Positions 1-10,089 of a stretch of DNA of 64,000 nucleotides are shown in pieces (position 1 is the first letter of the stretch; each line of letters starts with the position of its first letter). The translations under genes were made by a program, and so were the position numbers. The notes under the pieces are model-generated. The model was not told the DNA's origin. It ran no database searches and saw only the letters and a program-made list of their open reading frames with translations. The stretch is taken from positions 28,984,562 through 29,048,561 of the forward strand of contig NC_081841.1 of assembly GCF_963259705.1 (NCBI RefSeq), written 5' to 3'. The DNA is from Myotis daubentonii. Lineage: Eukaryota > Chordata > Mammalia > Chiroptera > Vespertilionidae.

Positions 1-1485
1 ATGTATCAGAAGTTCTTTCCAGTAGAATTTAAAACAAAATAAATATCATGTTGTTAGTACTCATGTGAAAAGAAAATTTTCATCACTTGACAGGAAAATC
101 ACTTCCGGAGCAAGATAGTACATTCTATTCTCATGTTCCTCCAAGATGCTGAGAAAAAAGTGTAATATTTTACATGTCCTATCCTAATTTATTTAACCAT
201 TAAATAACCATGCTAAGCTTCCAGCTAAGAATAATTTTTCTCATGGATAATATTTTTTAAAGAGGACAGATGATAAATTTAGAAGGAAATGGAAACGGGT
301 TTTCACTTAGCGTGACCTCCGGTGCGTAATAAACCTAAGGAGAGCAATGATATTGTAACTGGAAGGTACTTCAGTTTATAAGAAGAAAACAAAATAAAAA
401 CAAAAATAAAACACAGGCTTAATAACATTCATTCTGAATCAGTCCATAAGAACAATTTGCTCCAATTTTAAATTATGTTGCATGATAAAATTAAACTTTT
501 AAATATTGCCGCTGTTCTGCATGGTCTTCCAAGGTATCTGCTAATTTGTTACCTCTATAGATGTCACAACAGACTTGTCCCTATGGAACCACAGGGTGAG
601 TGATCAACCCTCCGCCGCGCCTACAAGATTTGTAAATTTGCTTTCCTCGATCAAATTTCTCCTTCACAACCACATATTTGTGTTTTAATTTTTCACATAT
701 TGAACACAATTATCAGACTGTTCAGAGAAAACTTATTTGAGGTTTCAAAATGAGGTGTTTTTCAGGACTCTAAATCAACCATAATTCTGGCCATTGCTAG
801 TTCCTCTCCAATTTGATTGAGAGATTATTTTTTAAAAAACTAATATTTAATTCTTAGGTGGAAAACATTTGTCACCTCTTCATATTTCAGAGACAAATGT
901 AATGTGTTTATCTTGGTCAAAATCTTTTAGAGAGAAGATGTATACAATTTAAAAGAGGGTGACACTTAGTTTACAATCCTCAAGCTATTTCTTTTTGAGA
1001 CTGTGTACTGGTTGGAAAGTTTACATTTGTTTGTGGCTGTGAGCCAAGTAGAGAGGCAATAGAATCTACCAAAGGAGCTAAGTTTAATGCAAGTCATGGT
1101 TTTTCCTCTTTCTGTGAGTATTACATTGCCTAGTTGTCTCCCAAGGCCCCCCTTGTCTCCCCTAAGATATGGGTATAATGGTTTTTGAAGTTTCAAATAT
1201 ATGTTATTCCATTTCTCTTATGCCCTCATAACTGATATAGACAATTTAAAGTTAAAAGTATTTCCATTTTCCAACAGTAGAGGAAGCATAATATGCTATA
1301 GTAACTGGCTTATAGAAACTCCTCAAAATGATACCAATTATCATCATATTCAATATGGCCAGCTCAATTTTTTACTCTTTAAGCAAGGGTCATTCTTGTT
1401 CTAATCTTCTCAGCAACTCTGCTTCTCTAATAATACTTTGAAAAATTTTTTTGAAACTTATATATAGTTACTCTGTATTCCCTGC
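1..1485. other. AT-rich unique stretch, no gene seen
   Basis: No interspersed repeat, RNA gene or convincing exon is visible here. The open frames at 966-1196 (minus) and 1201-1404 (plus) are 67-76 codons long, lack recognisable domains and have AT-driven composition, so I treat them as chance. Confidence 0.5.
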
Positions 1486-1821
1486 TTATTATGGCCTGAA
1501 TGTTTGAGTCCCACTAAAATGCTGAAATCCTAGTGCCCAATGTAATGTTATTAGGATGTGGGGCCTTTGGGAGGGCTTAGGTCATGAATGACATTATATT
1601 CTAATAGAAGAGACTCCACTGACATCCTTTGCCCCATCAACCATGTTGAGGACACAGCAAGACCAGCTATGATCCAGGAAGAGGGACCTCACAAAAATAT
1701 GACCATGCTTGCACGTTGATCTTGAACTTCCATGCCTCCATAACTGTGAGAAATAAATTTCTATTGTTTATAAGCTACCCAGTGAGTGCTATTTTATTAT
1801 AGCAACCTGGATAAAATAACA
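1486..1821 (+). mobile_element. MaLR-type solo LTR (MLT1/MST-like)
   Basis: The stretch opens with TTATGGCCTGAATGTTTG, contains the blocks GGGGCCTTTGGGAGG and GAGGACACAGCAAGA, and ends with ACTGTGAGAAATAAATTTCT and TATAGCAACCTGGATAAAAT. These are the signature blocks of mammalian apparent LTR retrotransposon (MaLR) LTRs, in consensus order. The AATAAA at about 1751 would be its polyadenylation signal. Divergence and small deletions fit an old eutherian insertion. Subfamily is from memory of the consensus, not a search. Confidence 0.75.
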
Positions 1822-2139
1822 AAGTGCTGGCTAAAAACTTTAAGGATTCAAGTTTTGTATTAATTGGTTTTGTATTCCATATAGTGCCAAGTAGAGTGTC
1901 TTGCTCACAACAGATATTTATTAAATGCTGATTTAAATTATTTAAACTAAAAAAAAAAAGCCACCGTCCTGAAAACAATGTTTAAAATAAAAATTTAAAT
2001 CTAAGTTGTTGATAAAAATATCAACCTAAGCATATGACTATCAGATGCTACTTGGCTCTGGTATGTCAACATTTTTCACACTATGTATACTTTCAAAAAG
2101 ATTTATTACAGCATAGTGAAAGATTTGTTTCATCAGCTG

Positions 2140-2285
2140 TCTTCATGGTTACATTATAAGTTCTTGAAGGCAGGACCTACATACAGTTCAGTATCTGCAA
2201 GGTCTTTACTAGGGCCTAGTGCATAGTAGCTACTCAATAAATTTTACTGCCTGAGTAGATAAATGGAAAAGTAATAAATGAATAG
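2140..2285 (+). mobile_element. LINE-2 (L2) 3' end fragment
   Basis: TTCTTGAAGGCAGGACCTA, GCCTAGTGCATAGTAG and CTCAATAAATTTTAC followed by a degenerate tail match the well-known 3' terminus of L2 in sense orientation. It is an old, heavily diverged fragment with no coding capacity. Confidence 0.7.
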
Positions 2286-2923
2286 AAAGACTCAAAGGAT
2301 AGTAGATCTAAATAAAATTATCATTATTTTAAATCTCTAGGTTTGTGAGACAAGTAAAGAAGGAGACAGAAAATGGAAATCAATGTAATTTTTTACATGA
2401 ACTGGAATCATGACAGTTTCCTGTAATTTACAGAAACATTGGGACTTTTAGAAGGTTTATAATGTAAGACTGTTGAAGCACATGATATTTATTAGTTATT
2501 ATAAGTAAAAGTAATTTTTAAGAGGTCATTAGTAGTGAAAGAACATCTCAGGTAACTCATTTAAAATATTCCAAGATGTAACTTTTGTTAATTATGTCTA
2601 AAGCTACTTACAAAAACATTAAAAAAACAAAACAAAACAAGGCATCAAGTCTCAAAGAACCTAAAACTAGAACCTGGGAGGAACTTCTGATAGTCAGTGA
2701 TAGGTCAATTTTCTTGACATTCTTAAGTTTCGTCTAAGTCAAGGAGAACACCTAAAAGAGATAGGAAGTCAATTTGTAGTATCCTCATTTTATTTTTGGG
2801 GTCTATATTCAGAGTATACACCAACCAGCAAAAGAGACTATCAATGTGTTGACTTGTGAAATATTTGAATATCTATTTTCAGATCTCCCTTACCTTCCCA
2901 ATTGCAATCTTTTTCACCATTCA
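2286..2923. other. Unique AT-rich stretch
   Basis: Nothing recognisable is seen here. It lies between the L2 tail and the L1 insertion. The last bases, GAAAGAGCATCTTTTC at 2924-2939, look like the left copy of the L1 target-site duplication. Confidence 0.45.
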
Positions 2924-2939
2924 GAAAGAGCATCTTTTC

Positions 2940-4023
2940 ATTTTGTGGATAGTTTCTTTGTAAAAGCTTTTTAGTTTCATGTAGTTCCATTTGTTTATTT
3001 TTCCTTTGTTTCCCTTGCCCTAGGAGATATATTGCTAAAAATATTGCTATGAGAGGTGTCTGAGATTTTACTGCTTATGTTTTCTTCTGGGTTTTTTATG
3101 GTTTTGCCACTTATATTTAAGTATTTTATCCATTTTCAGTTTATTTTTGTATATAGTGTAAGTTGGTGGTCTAGTTTCATTTTTTTGTATGTTTCTGTCC
3201 AATTTTCACACCATTTGTTGAAGAGATGGTCTTAACTACATTCTACGTTCTTGCCTCCTTTGTCAAATATTAATTGACTATAAAGGCATGGCTTTATTTC
3301 TGGGTCCTCTATTCTGTTCCAATGGTCAATATGCCTGTTCTTATGTCAGCACCAGGCTGTTTTTATTACAATGGCCATTTAGTATAATTTGATATCTGGT
3401 TTTGTGATTCCTCCAACTTTATTCTTCTTTCTCAAGATGGCTGAGGCTATTTGGGGTCTTTTGGTTTCATATAAATTTTTGGAATATTTGTTCTAGGTCT
3501 ATGAAATATGTCATTGGTACTTTAATAGGCATTGCATTGAATCTATAGATTGCTTTGGGTACTATGGACATTTTACTGATTTTAAATCTTCCAATCCATG
3601 ATGCAGTATATGCTTCCATTTATTTGTCTCTTCTTCAGTATCATGTAATTTTCCAAGTACAGGTCTTTTACTTCCTTGGTTAAATTTAATCGTAGGTAAC
3701 TTATTATTATTTTTTTTTTTTGGTTGCAATAGTAAATGGGATTGTTTTTAAATTTCTCTTTCTGATTGTTCATTATTAGTGTATAAAAAAATGCCACCAA
3801 TTTCTGAGTATTAATTTTATATCCTGCTACTTTGCCCAATATATTTATTATATCTAATAGTGGTTTTTTTGTAGAGTCATTATGGTTTCCTATGCATAAT
3901 ATCATGCCATCTGAAAAAAAAATGACAGTTTTACTCCCTCTTTTCCAATTTGGATGCCTTTTATTTCTTCTTGTCTGATAGCCGTGGCTAAGACTTCTAG
4001 TATGTTCACCAGTAGTGGCAGCC
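2940..4023 (-). mobile_element. L1 ORF2 segment, inverted 5' part of a twin-primed insertion
   Basis: Read on the minus strand this is L1 ORF2 (the 3' half of the reverse-transcriptase protein). Landmarks shared with the L1 at 20300-21000 include CCATTTGTTTATTTTT, a block around GTTTTGCCACTTATAT and TCTAGTTTCATTTTTTT, in the same order. Frames are broken by many stops. It abuts a sense-strand L1 3' part at about 4024, the standard product of twin priming, in which the 5' part of a new L1 copy is inverted. About 300-400 bp of L1 is missing at the junction. Confidence 0.85.
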
Positions 4024-4515
4024 ACGGTGAAAAACAGTATGGAGTTTTCTCAAAAAATTAAAAATGGAACTTCCTTTTGACTCAGTGATCCCACCTCTGG
4101 GAATATGTCCTAAGAATCCTGAAACAACAATCAGAAAGAGTATATGCACCCCTATGTTCATTGCAGCATTATTTACAATAGCCATGATTTGGAAATAGCT
4201 CAAGTGAGTGAATAAAAAAGCTGTGGTACACTTATAAAATGGAATACTACTTGGCTGTAAAAAAGGGGGGGAAAGGAAAATCTTGCTTTTTGCAACAGCA
4301 TGGATGGACCTGGAGATTATTATGCTAAGTGAAATAATCCAGTCAGAGAAAGACAAATACCATATGATCTCACTTATATTGTGGAATATAATGAACAAAA
4401 CAAAGTAACAAACAAAATAGGAACAGAGTCATGGAAACATGGAACAGCTTGACACCTGTCAGAGGGGAGGGGTTTGGGGAACTTGATGAAAGAAGGTGCA
4501 GAGATTAGCCAAAAA

Positions 4516-4742
4516 TCATATATATATATAGTTAATATGCAAAGTGTCCCCTTGGGAGTTTGACCGGGAGACTGGGAGTTTGGTTGCTCACTATGACATG
4601 AGCTAACCACCAGGGGGCAGCTCGGAATGAAGGAAGGCCCCAGCCAGTAGCCAGCAGCCAGCAACTGGGGAAGGAAGGCCCTGATCGCCCCCCAGGCCTA
4701 GGGACCCTACCCGTGCATGAATTTTGTGCACTAGGCCTCTAG
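4516..4742 (+). mobile_element. Non-autonomous HeliBat-type Helitron, nested in L1
   Basis: The element starts with TC at 4516 and carries the family 5' motif GTTAATATGCAAAG. It ends with TTTTGTGCACTAGGCCTCTAG, with CTAG at 4739-4742. It sits between A and T, the Helitron target rule, and removing it restores continuous L1 3' UTR. At 227 bp it has no Rep or helicase coding. It carries one CTCF-core-like sequence at 4607-4620. Confidence 0.88.
4607..4620 (+). promoter_or_regulatory. CTCF-core-like motif in Helitron
   Basis: CCACCAGGGGGCAG matches the CTCF core consensus. The same block occurs in four other Helitrons of the window, so it is part of the element and not local sequence. Occupancy is unknown. 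Confidence 0.55.
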
Positions 4743-5025
4743 TATATACATAACACATAGACACAGACAACAGTATGGTGATAGCCAGAGGGAGGGAGCT
4801 GGAGAGGTGGGCAAAAGCGGGGAAAATGGGGATGAAAGAGACTTTGCTTGGGAAGATGGGCACAGGATGCAGCACACAGATGACTTTTTTGAGTTGTACA
4901 GTTGAAATCTGTATGGTTTTGCGAACCAATGTCACCCCAATAACAAATCTTAGTTCAGCAAAAAAAGAAAAAGAAAAGAGCATTTTTCAAAAACAGTTGG
5001 GTGGGAGCTATGGAATGGGACCACT

Positions 5026-5467
5026 TGTAGGAGACCACCTATTGTCTTCACTAGCAGAGAAGTGTAGAGACCCCCCAAAGTTAGTGACCTTTGAAGCCCC
5101 TAGCAAAGGTCGGAGCTGTGCACCACCCAGTTAATCTAGATAATGGTAGCTGAAGCAACCTCCCCACCTTTAATCATGTAAATCCTTATTGATAAGATAG
5201 TCTGCCTAATCACTGGAAATTGCCTGTGGGTGAGCTAATCTGTGTGTCATTGAAACCTCCTTACCCTAGGGCTACCCCAGATCAAATAAAAGGTTGGAGC
5301 GGCCTGAGCATCAGCGGAAGTCCCTCTCCTTGAGTTGGACTTGCCCGCCTGGCTCCCCAACATTTCCAAATTGTCTCTTGTCTCTTTTCTCTCTCATTTG
5401 TGTGCGGCTCCTCTTTCAGATCCCGAACCCTGATCCACGCGGGACATGGAGGGAAACACACTCAACA
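5026..5467 (+). mobile_element. Solo ERV LTR, class II-like, 6-bp TSD
   Basis: A 442-bp element beginning TGTAGGAGACC and ending ACACTCAACA (TG...CA). It is flanked by perfect 6-bp direct repeats ACCACT at 5020-5025 and 5468-5473. AAATAAAAGG near 5284 is a plausible polyadenylation signal for a plus-strand LTR. The 6-bp duplication is typical of class II (betaretrovirus-like) ERVs. No gag, pol or env and no second LTR are in reach, so it is a solo LTR left by recombination. It differs in sequence from the LTRs at 8804 and 21066. Confidence 0.85.
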
Positions 5468-5473
5468 ACCACT

Positions 5474-5968
5474 GATTGCTCATTGCACACTGGTTACTTC
5501 TGTCTCCATAAGCAAAAGTCTGAAGACGATCACAGAAGTATTCTGGGTATAGTTTATAGCAGGACATTTATGCTGTTGTCTGATATATTTTCTCAGAGTT
5601 TTAGAGGAACAAGCAGGAGGTAAAAGGAATTGCCACCTCAATAGAACAAATGTCTTTTTAGAAAATCATAGTGGAATCTTGACACATTAACTTTCTTTTT
5701 AGGTTTGAATCTGAGAAGAAGATATTGACATTGATTCACCAGAGTGTGGTTTAGGGTCATCCATCCCTCTCAAATTCTGACAATCACCGAGTTTAGGAAG
5801 TGTCCCATTCAAGAACTTGTAAAAAGTAGAAATAAAACAAAACATTAAGTAACAAAATACTGTAAAACTATGGAAAAGAATTACCAACTTGAAGACTCAA
5901 AGAAAGAGTATATTTCTAAAAGCAATGTCTTGTAAGACTTAAAAGACATTTTGAAACGTGTTTGCCAT
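5474..5968. other. Unique stretch, nothing recognised
   Basis: Moderately AT-rich DNA between the solo LTR and the composite Helitron. I see no repeat, exon or RNA gene. Confidence 0.45.
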
Positions 5969-6022
5969 TCTATCTAATAAAAGAGAAACATGGTAATTAG
6001 CCGTACCTCTGTTACCCTTCCC

Positions 6023-6072
6023 ATTGGCTAATCAGGGCTATATGCAAATTAACTGCCAGCCAAGATGGCGGC
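6023..6072 (+). promoter_or_regulatory. CCAAT / octamer / YY1-like cluster in Helitron copy A
   Basis: Within 50 bp of the Helitron left unit lie an inverted CCAAT box (ATTGG, 6023-6027), a perfect octamer ATGCAAAT (6042-6049) and a YY1-like AAGATGGCGGC (6062-6072). The same three motifs, order and spacing recur in copies B and C. This is a promoter-like arrangement. Whether it drives transcription cannot be told from sequence. Confidence 0.5.
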
Positions 6073-6639
6073 CAGCAGCCAGGCAGCTTGAAACTAACAT
6101 GAGGCTTGCTTGCTTCAGTGATGGAGGAAGCCAACATTCCCCGCCTGCCGCTGCCGGCCTCTGAGCTTGCAGTTTGAAACATTGTTACAAATATAGACTC
6201 TAAACAACCTCCAGAAACCTGCTTTCAGCCAGCCGGGATCTCAGAGCTGGAGTTGAAACAGTGTTGCGATTATAGAACCCAAATAAACCAGATACCTGCT
6301 TTCAGCAGCTGAGGCCTCAGAGCTGGAGCCAAGCCTCAGAGCTAAAGCTGGCCCAGAATTAAAAAAAAAAAAGAAAAAAAGGAGCAGTTGGGAGCTTCAG
6401 TTACCCGCCAGCCTGAAAAGAGCCCTCAGCCCCTCACCCAGACTGGCCAGGCACTCCAGTGAGGACCCCCACCCGGAATGGGGTGTGACCAGCTGCAAAC
6501 AGCCATCATCCCCTCACCCAGGCTGGCCAGGCACCCAAGTGGGACCCCCACCCTGATCCAGGACACCCTTCAGGGCAAACCAGCCGGCCCCCACCCATGC
6601 ACCAGGCCTCTATCCTATATAGTAAAAGGGTAATATGCC

Positions 6640-7260
6640 TCCCAGCACCGGGATCAGCGGAGCCGCGAGGCCTCCTGGCACTGGGATCAGCGTGACAGGG
6701 GGCAGCGCCCAAACCCTCTGATCAGCCCTGCTCTATGCCTGATAGTGGGGAGCTACCCAACCCCCTGATTGCCCTGCGGCTCTGCGTGTGACAGGGTGCG
6801 GCGCCCCAACCCGCCCCCCCCCCACCCCCCACGGGCCATGCTCTGTGTGTGACAAGGTAGAGCCATAACCTCCCCATTGGCCCTGCCCTGAGTGTGACAG
6901 GGGGTGGTGCCCCAAATTCCCTATTGGCCCTACTCTGTGAGTGACAGCGGGGAGCTCCTCAACCCCCTGATGGGTCCTGCTCTGTGCGTGACAGGGTATG
7001 GAGCCCCAAGCCCCCTGATGGGCCCTGCTCTGTGAGTGACAGGGTACGGAGCCCCACCCCCCCTGATGGGCCCTGCTCTGTGCGTGACAGGGGGTGGCGC
7101 TACAACCTCCCCATTGACCCTGCCTTGAGTGTTACAGGGGGCAGTTCCCCAACCCCCCAATCGGCCCTACCCTGAGCGTGACTGAGGGTGGCATCGCAAC
7201 CTCCCGATCTGCCCTGCTCTGTGCATGACAGGGGGCGGCGCCCCTACTCCCTAATCAGCC
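6640..7260 (+). repeat. GC-rich minisatellite inside Helitron copy A, about 60-bp units
   Basis: Around ten degenerate units, each built from GGGCCCTGCTCTGTGCGTGA, an ACAGGG block and CCCCAACCCCCTGAT. The reverse-complement array is present in Helitron copy B. The array explains the open frames in several registers here. Confidence 0.8.
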
Positions 7261-7444
7261 CTGCTCTGAGCCCAACCAGAGGCTGCACCTAGGGATAGGG
7301 CCTGCCCTCTGCCACCCAGGAGCAGGCCTAAGCCAGCAGGTCGTTATCTCCCGAGGGGTCCCAGACTGTGAGAGGGCACAGGCCGGGCTGAGGGACCTCC
7401 CCCCCCCCCGCCAGTGCACAAATTTTTGTGCACCGGGCCTCTAG

Positions 7445-8184
7445 TACTTAATAAAATTCAATTCAAGAATGAGCCTCCATTAGGCAGCAATAGCAGACAA
7501 TTATAATCAGTGAGATACAAAAGGATGATAGGTAAGCTAAAAAGGAATTTCAATAAAATAAAATATATTACAGGAAAAATAAATCCCATGTTTTAAAAGG
7601 CATTGAAAATATTGAATTATAGTTATGATAATACAGAGGCATGAATCGGTGATGTGAAGCTCTCCTAGGATATATAAGAAGATAATATAGAGATGAAAAT
7701 TATGAAATAGAGCATGATAGTTAATAAAACAAAAAAGGAGCTTTAATGTTTTTAATTTGTGTTCCTGAAAAAGGAAACAAAGCATATGAAACAGAAGCAA
7801 TAAATAAAAATATTATAGAAGAAAACATGACTGATTGACCTACATATACAGATTTGAATGATTTAATGAAATACAAGATAAAACAATGGAGTAGACATAC
7901 AAATCTCATATTGACAAACTTTTGAATTACAATTAATTTATTAAAATACTGTCAAATATCCAAATAATGGGGAAAATATATTATCCATAAAGTAAAAAAT
8001 GTATCCAGCTAGCTTCAGACATTCAAGTAAATTGTCTAAAACAGTGAAAAATATATAAGATTTTTGAAAGAATAATGTTGTGACTTGAGGGTTTCACATC
8101 CAAACATTTTGTATTTTCTTATGTAAAAGCCATTTGAGTGGTTTTCAATGCACAAATAGTCAGAAAAATAACATTTATGTATTG
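7445..8184. other. AT-rich unique stretch
   Basis: Very AT-rich with no recognised element. The small minus-strand frames at 7537-7909 are AT-driven and have no domain. Confidence 0.45.
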
Positions 8185-8300
8185 CATGCCCTCTACTGGG
8201 GATCAAGCTTGCAAGCCAGGCATGTGCCCTGACTGGCAATCCAACAGTGACCTCCTGGTTCATGGGTTCACACTCAACCACTGAATCACACCAGCCAGGC
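8185..8300 (-). mobile_element. Ves SINE, truncated
   Basis: On the minus strand it reads GCCTGGCTGGTGTGATTCAG, then TGGTTGAG and GAACCAGGAGGTCACTG, the tRNA-derived head of the vespertilionid Ves SINE. The TC-rich 3' segment is missing. Diverged, so an older copy. Confidence 0.85.
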
Positions 8301-8803
8301 TAAAGGTAATTTTACATGACTGAAATATTATGCTTGACAGAGTTTTGGTTTACACCTAAAACAATATATTAGCAATTATTTTTACTAATTTTTTCTCAGT
8401 AATGTGGCCTCTATTATGAGAAAGTTGTTTGTTTGTTTTACAGATTAAGAAACTGTTAATAAAGAAGGTTTGTGGAATCTTGCAAAACCCCACACTTAGT
8501 AAGGAATAAATTTAAATTTGTATCTTCTGACCTCAAATCATACACTTTATTACTTGTCTAATTTATGATTGGCTCATGGATTTTTCAGAAAAATGGAACC
8601 TTATATTTTTTCTTGGTTTTATTTCATCAAAAAAAAGAACCTTTATTACACTTATTTTTTTCAATTAGTTTAGCCTATTCAACTCTCAAGTGTATAATTA
8701 TCCTCTATAAAGATATTTATATCTGAAAAATCACTTTTCTAATTTCCAGTTGGTATGCTAGATTCCAAACTGCCTTTTTGACTTCTATTCTCTTGATTAT
8801 TTT
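8301..8803. other. AT-rich unique stretch
   Basis: No repeat or gene recognised. The last six bases, TATTTT (8798-8803), are the left target-site duplication of the adjoining LTR. Confidence 0.45.
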
Positions 8804-9568
8804 TGCCGGGGTCCAACCCCAGCGGGTCCAGGGGTCCCCAAAGGCGTGGACGGAGTCGGCGAAGAAGGAATGACACGGAGACAGCGTTCAGTTGATCAGC
8901 AGCCTAGCCAGGATCTCTAGCCCGGATCTCCAGCCAAGTTCTGGTCTGGATCTCCAGAGAGGTTCTGCTTAGGATCTCCAGAGAGGTTCTGTCCAGGTAC
9001 TCCAGTCAGGTTCAGTGTCCAGGTTCCAGTCAGGTTCTCCTGCCAATCTCTGTAGTCAGGTTCAGTCCAGGATCCCTTGCCATGTTCTCCCGCTAGGCTC
9101 TGTCTCTAGGCTCCGAGGCCAGTCCCAGTCCAGGATCCTCTGGCATGCTCTCGCCAGCGAAGTTCTTCTGTCTCTAGGCTCCGTGTAGGTTCTGTCTTCT
9201 GAATTCTGTCTCCTGAGTTCTGAGTCTTTCTGTCTTGTTACAACTGTATTTATACCAGTTGATTCAATCCTATCAATCTCTATTACAAAGGTTAGGGCGT
9301 TTCTTATCTCCATTCCAGGGGGAAAAGATTATGTAGTTTAAGCATGATTGTTCGTAGTTAAAGGGATTAATTACCCGCCTGGCACTTAGTTGAGGGGTTT
9401 TATTCCCTCCCTAACTTCAGGGGCAAATCCCTACCTGGGGATTCAACCTTTCTCGGAGAGGTGACTTTGGTTAAAACACAGCGCCAAGAAGGTGAGCAAA
9501 CATATTAAGAAAAGTATGCCATATATGCCAGGTCCCTTGAAACAGCAAGGATGGACCGGCTCCCGGCA
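8804..9568 (-). mobile_element. Solo ERV LTR with 6-bp TSD, minus strand
   Basis: A 765-bp element whose plus-strand ends are TGCCGGGGTCC and GGCTCCCGGCA (TG...CA). It is flanked by perfect 6-bp repeats TATTTT at 8798-8803 and 9569-9574. In its own sense it has a TATAAATAC box (complement near 9251) and a downstream part made of degenerate AACCTGGCTGGAGA-like repeats. It is the same family as 21066-21962, in opposite orientation. No internal retroviral genes are present, so it is a solo LTR. The 6-bp TSD suggests class II. Confidence 0.88.
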
Positions 9569-9574
9569 TATTTT

Positions 9575-10089
9575 GAATCAGATTATAGCCCAGCATTACA
9601 TTTTTTGGGGGAGAAATTTGAGATAAAAAATACATGATTTTGAGAACTTTATTCTAATCACCTTTCCTCACCAGAATATAAAGACTAACATTTACTTTTA
9701 AAAACTTTGTTTATTAAAAGCTCTAAGTATCATTTGAGGGCCCATAATTTTTAAAAATTCTATAAAGGTAAAAATATTCCAATGAAGTATGAAAGTACTA
9801 GTTATTTCAATGAAGAGACATACCAGCTTTACTTCTCCTCCAATAACAAATATTAGGGCTGTCTCTCTAGTGAAACTAAGGAACATAGCCATTAAAAAAT
9901 ACGGAGTTGGCATTCTAGATTATCTCTAGAATTTAAGTTTGAGGAAAACAACTACATTTTTATTGTTTTAAGATTCTATTATCATTACACCAATATATTA
10001 TTAGACAGGGTAGAAAATTGAAGCAGCTTTTGCTTGACTATTCTCAGTTGGGTGGTTTTCTTTTTTAGCTTTCTCAAGGAATAATTGAG
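9575..10089. other. AT-rich unique stretch
   Basis: Nothing recognised. The 9698-9913 minus-strand frame is unremarkable. Confidence 0.45.

Larger units (their letters stand above)
4024..4975 (+). mobile_element. L1 3' part (ORF2 end plus 3' UTR) of the same insertion
   Basis: Sense-strand L1: the end of ORF2 (AACAGTATGGAGTTTTCTC, CCTATGTTCATTGCAGCA, TGGAATACTACTTGGCTG) followed by a 3' UTR with GGTGATAGCCAGAGGGAGGG and an A-rich tail near 4960. A Helitron interrupts the 3' UTR at 4516-4742, and the L1 resumes on its far side. GAAAAGAGCATTTTTC at 4972-4987 resembles GAAAGAGCATCTTTTC at 2924-2939, a diverged target-site duplication bracketing the inverted and sense parts together. Confidence 0.85.
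5969..7444 (+). mobile_element. Composite HeliBat-type Helitron, copy A
   Basis: The element starts TCTATCTAATAAAAGAG and ends with the hairpin GTGCACAAATTTTTGTGCAC, then CGGGCCTCTAG, with CTAG at 7441-7444 followed by T. It is 1476 bp with no Rep or helicase. The left unit (5969-6612) has a CCAAT/octamer/YY1-like cluster and ends TGCACCAGGCCTCTA, which is a Helitron 3' end lacking the final G. A second Helitron 5' end, TCCTATATAGTAAAAGGG, follows at once. The right unit (6613-7444) holds a GC-rich minisatellite. Copies B (38528-40107) and C (28101-29246) share the design. The base before TC is T, not the usual A. Confidence 0.88.

Noticed and set aside
6400..7260. Tandem GC-rich units as a possible CRISPR-like or satellite array
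   Set aside because: Units are contiguous and degenerate with no unique spacers, they lie wholly inside a Helitron, and the genome is mammalian.
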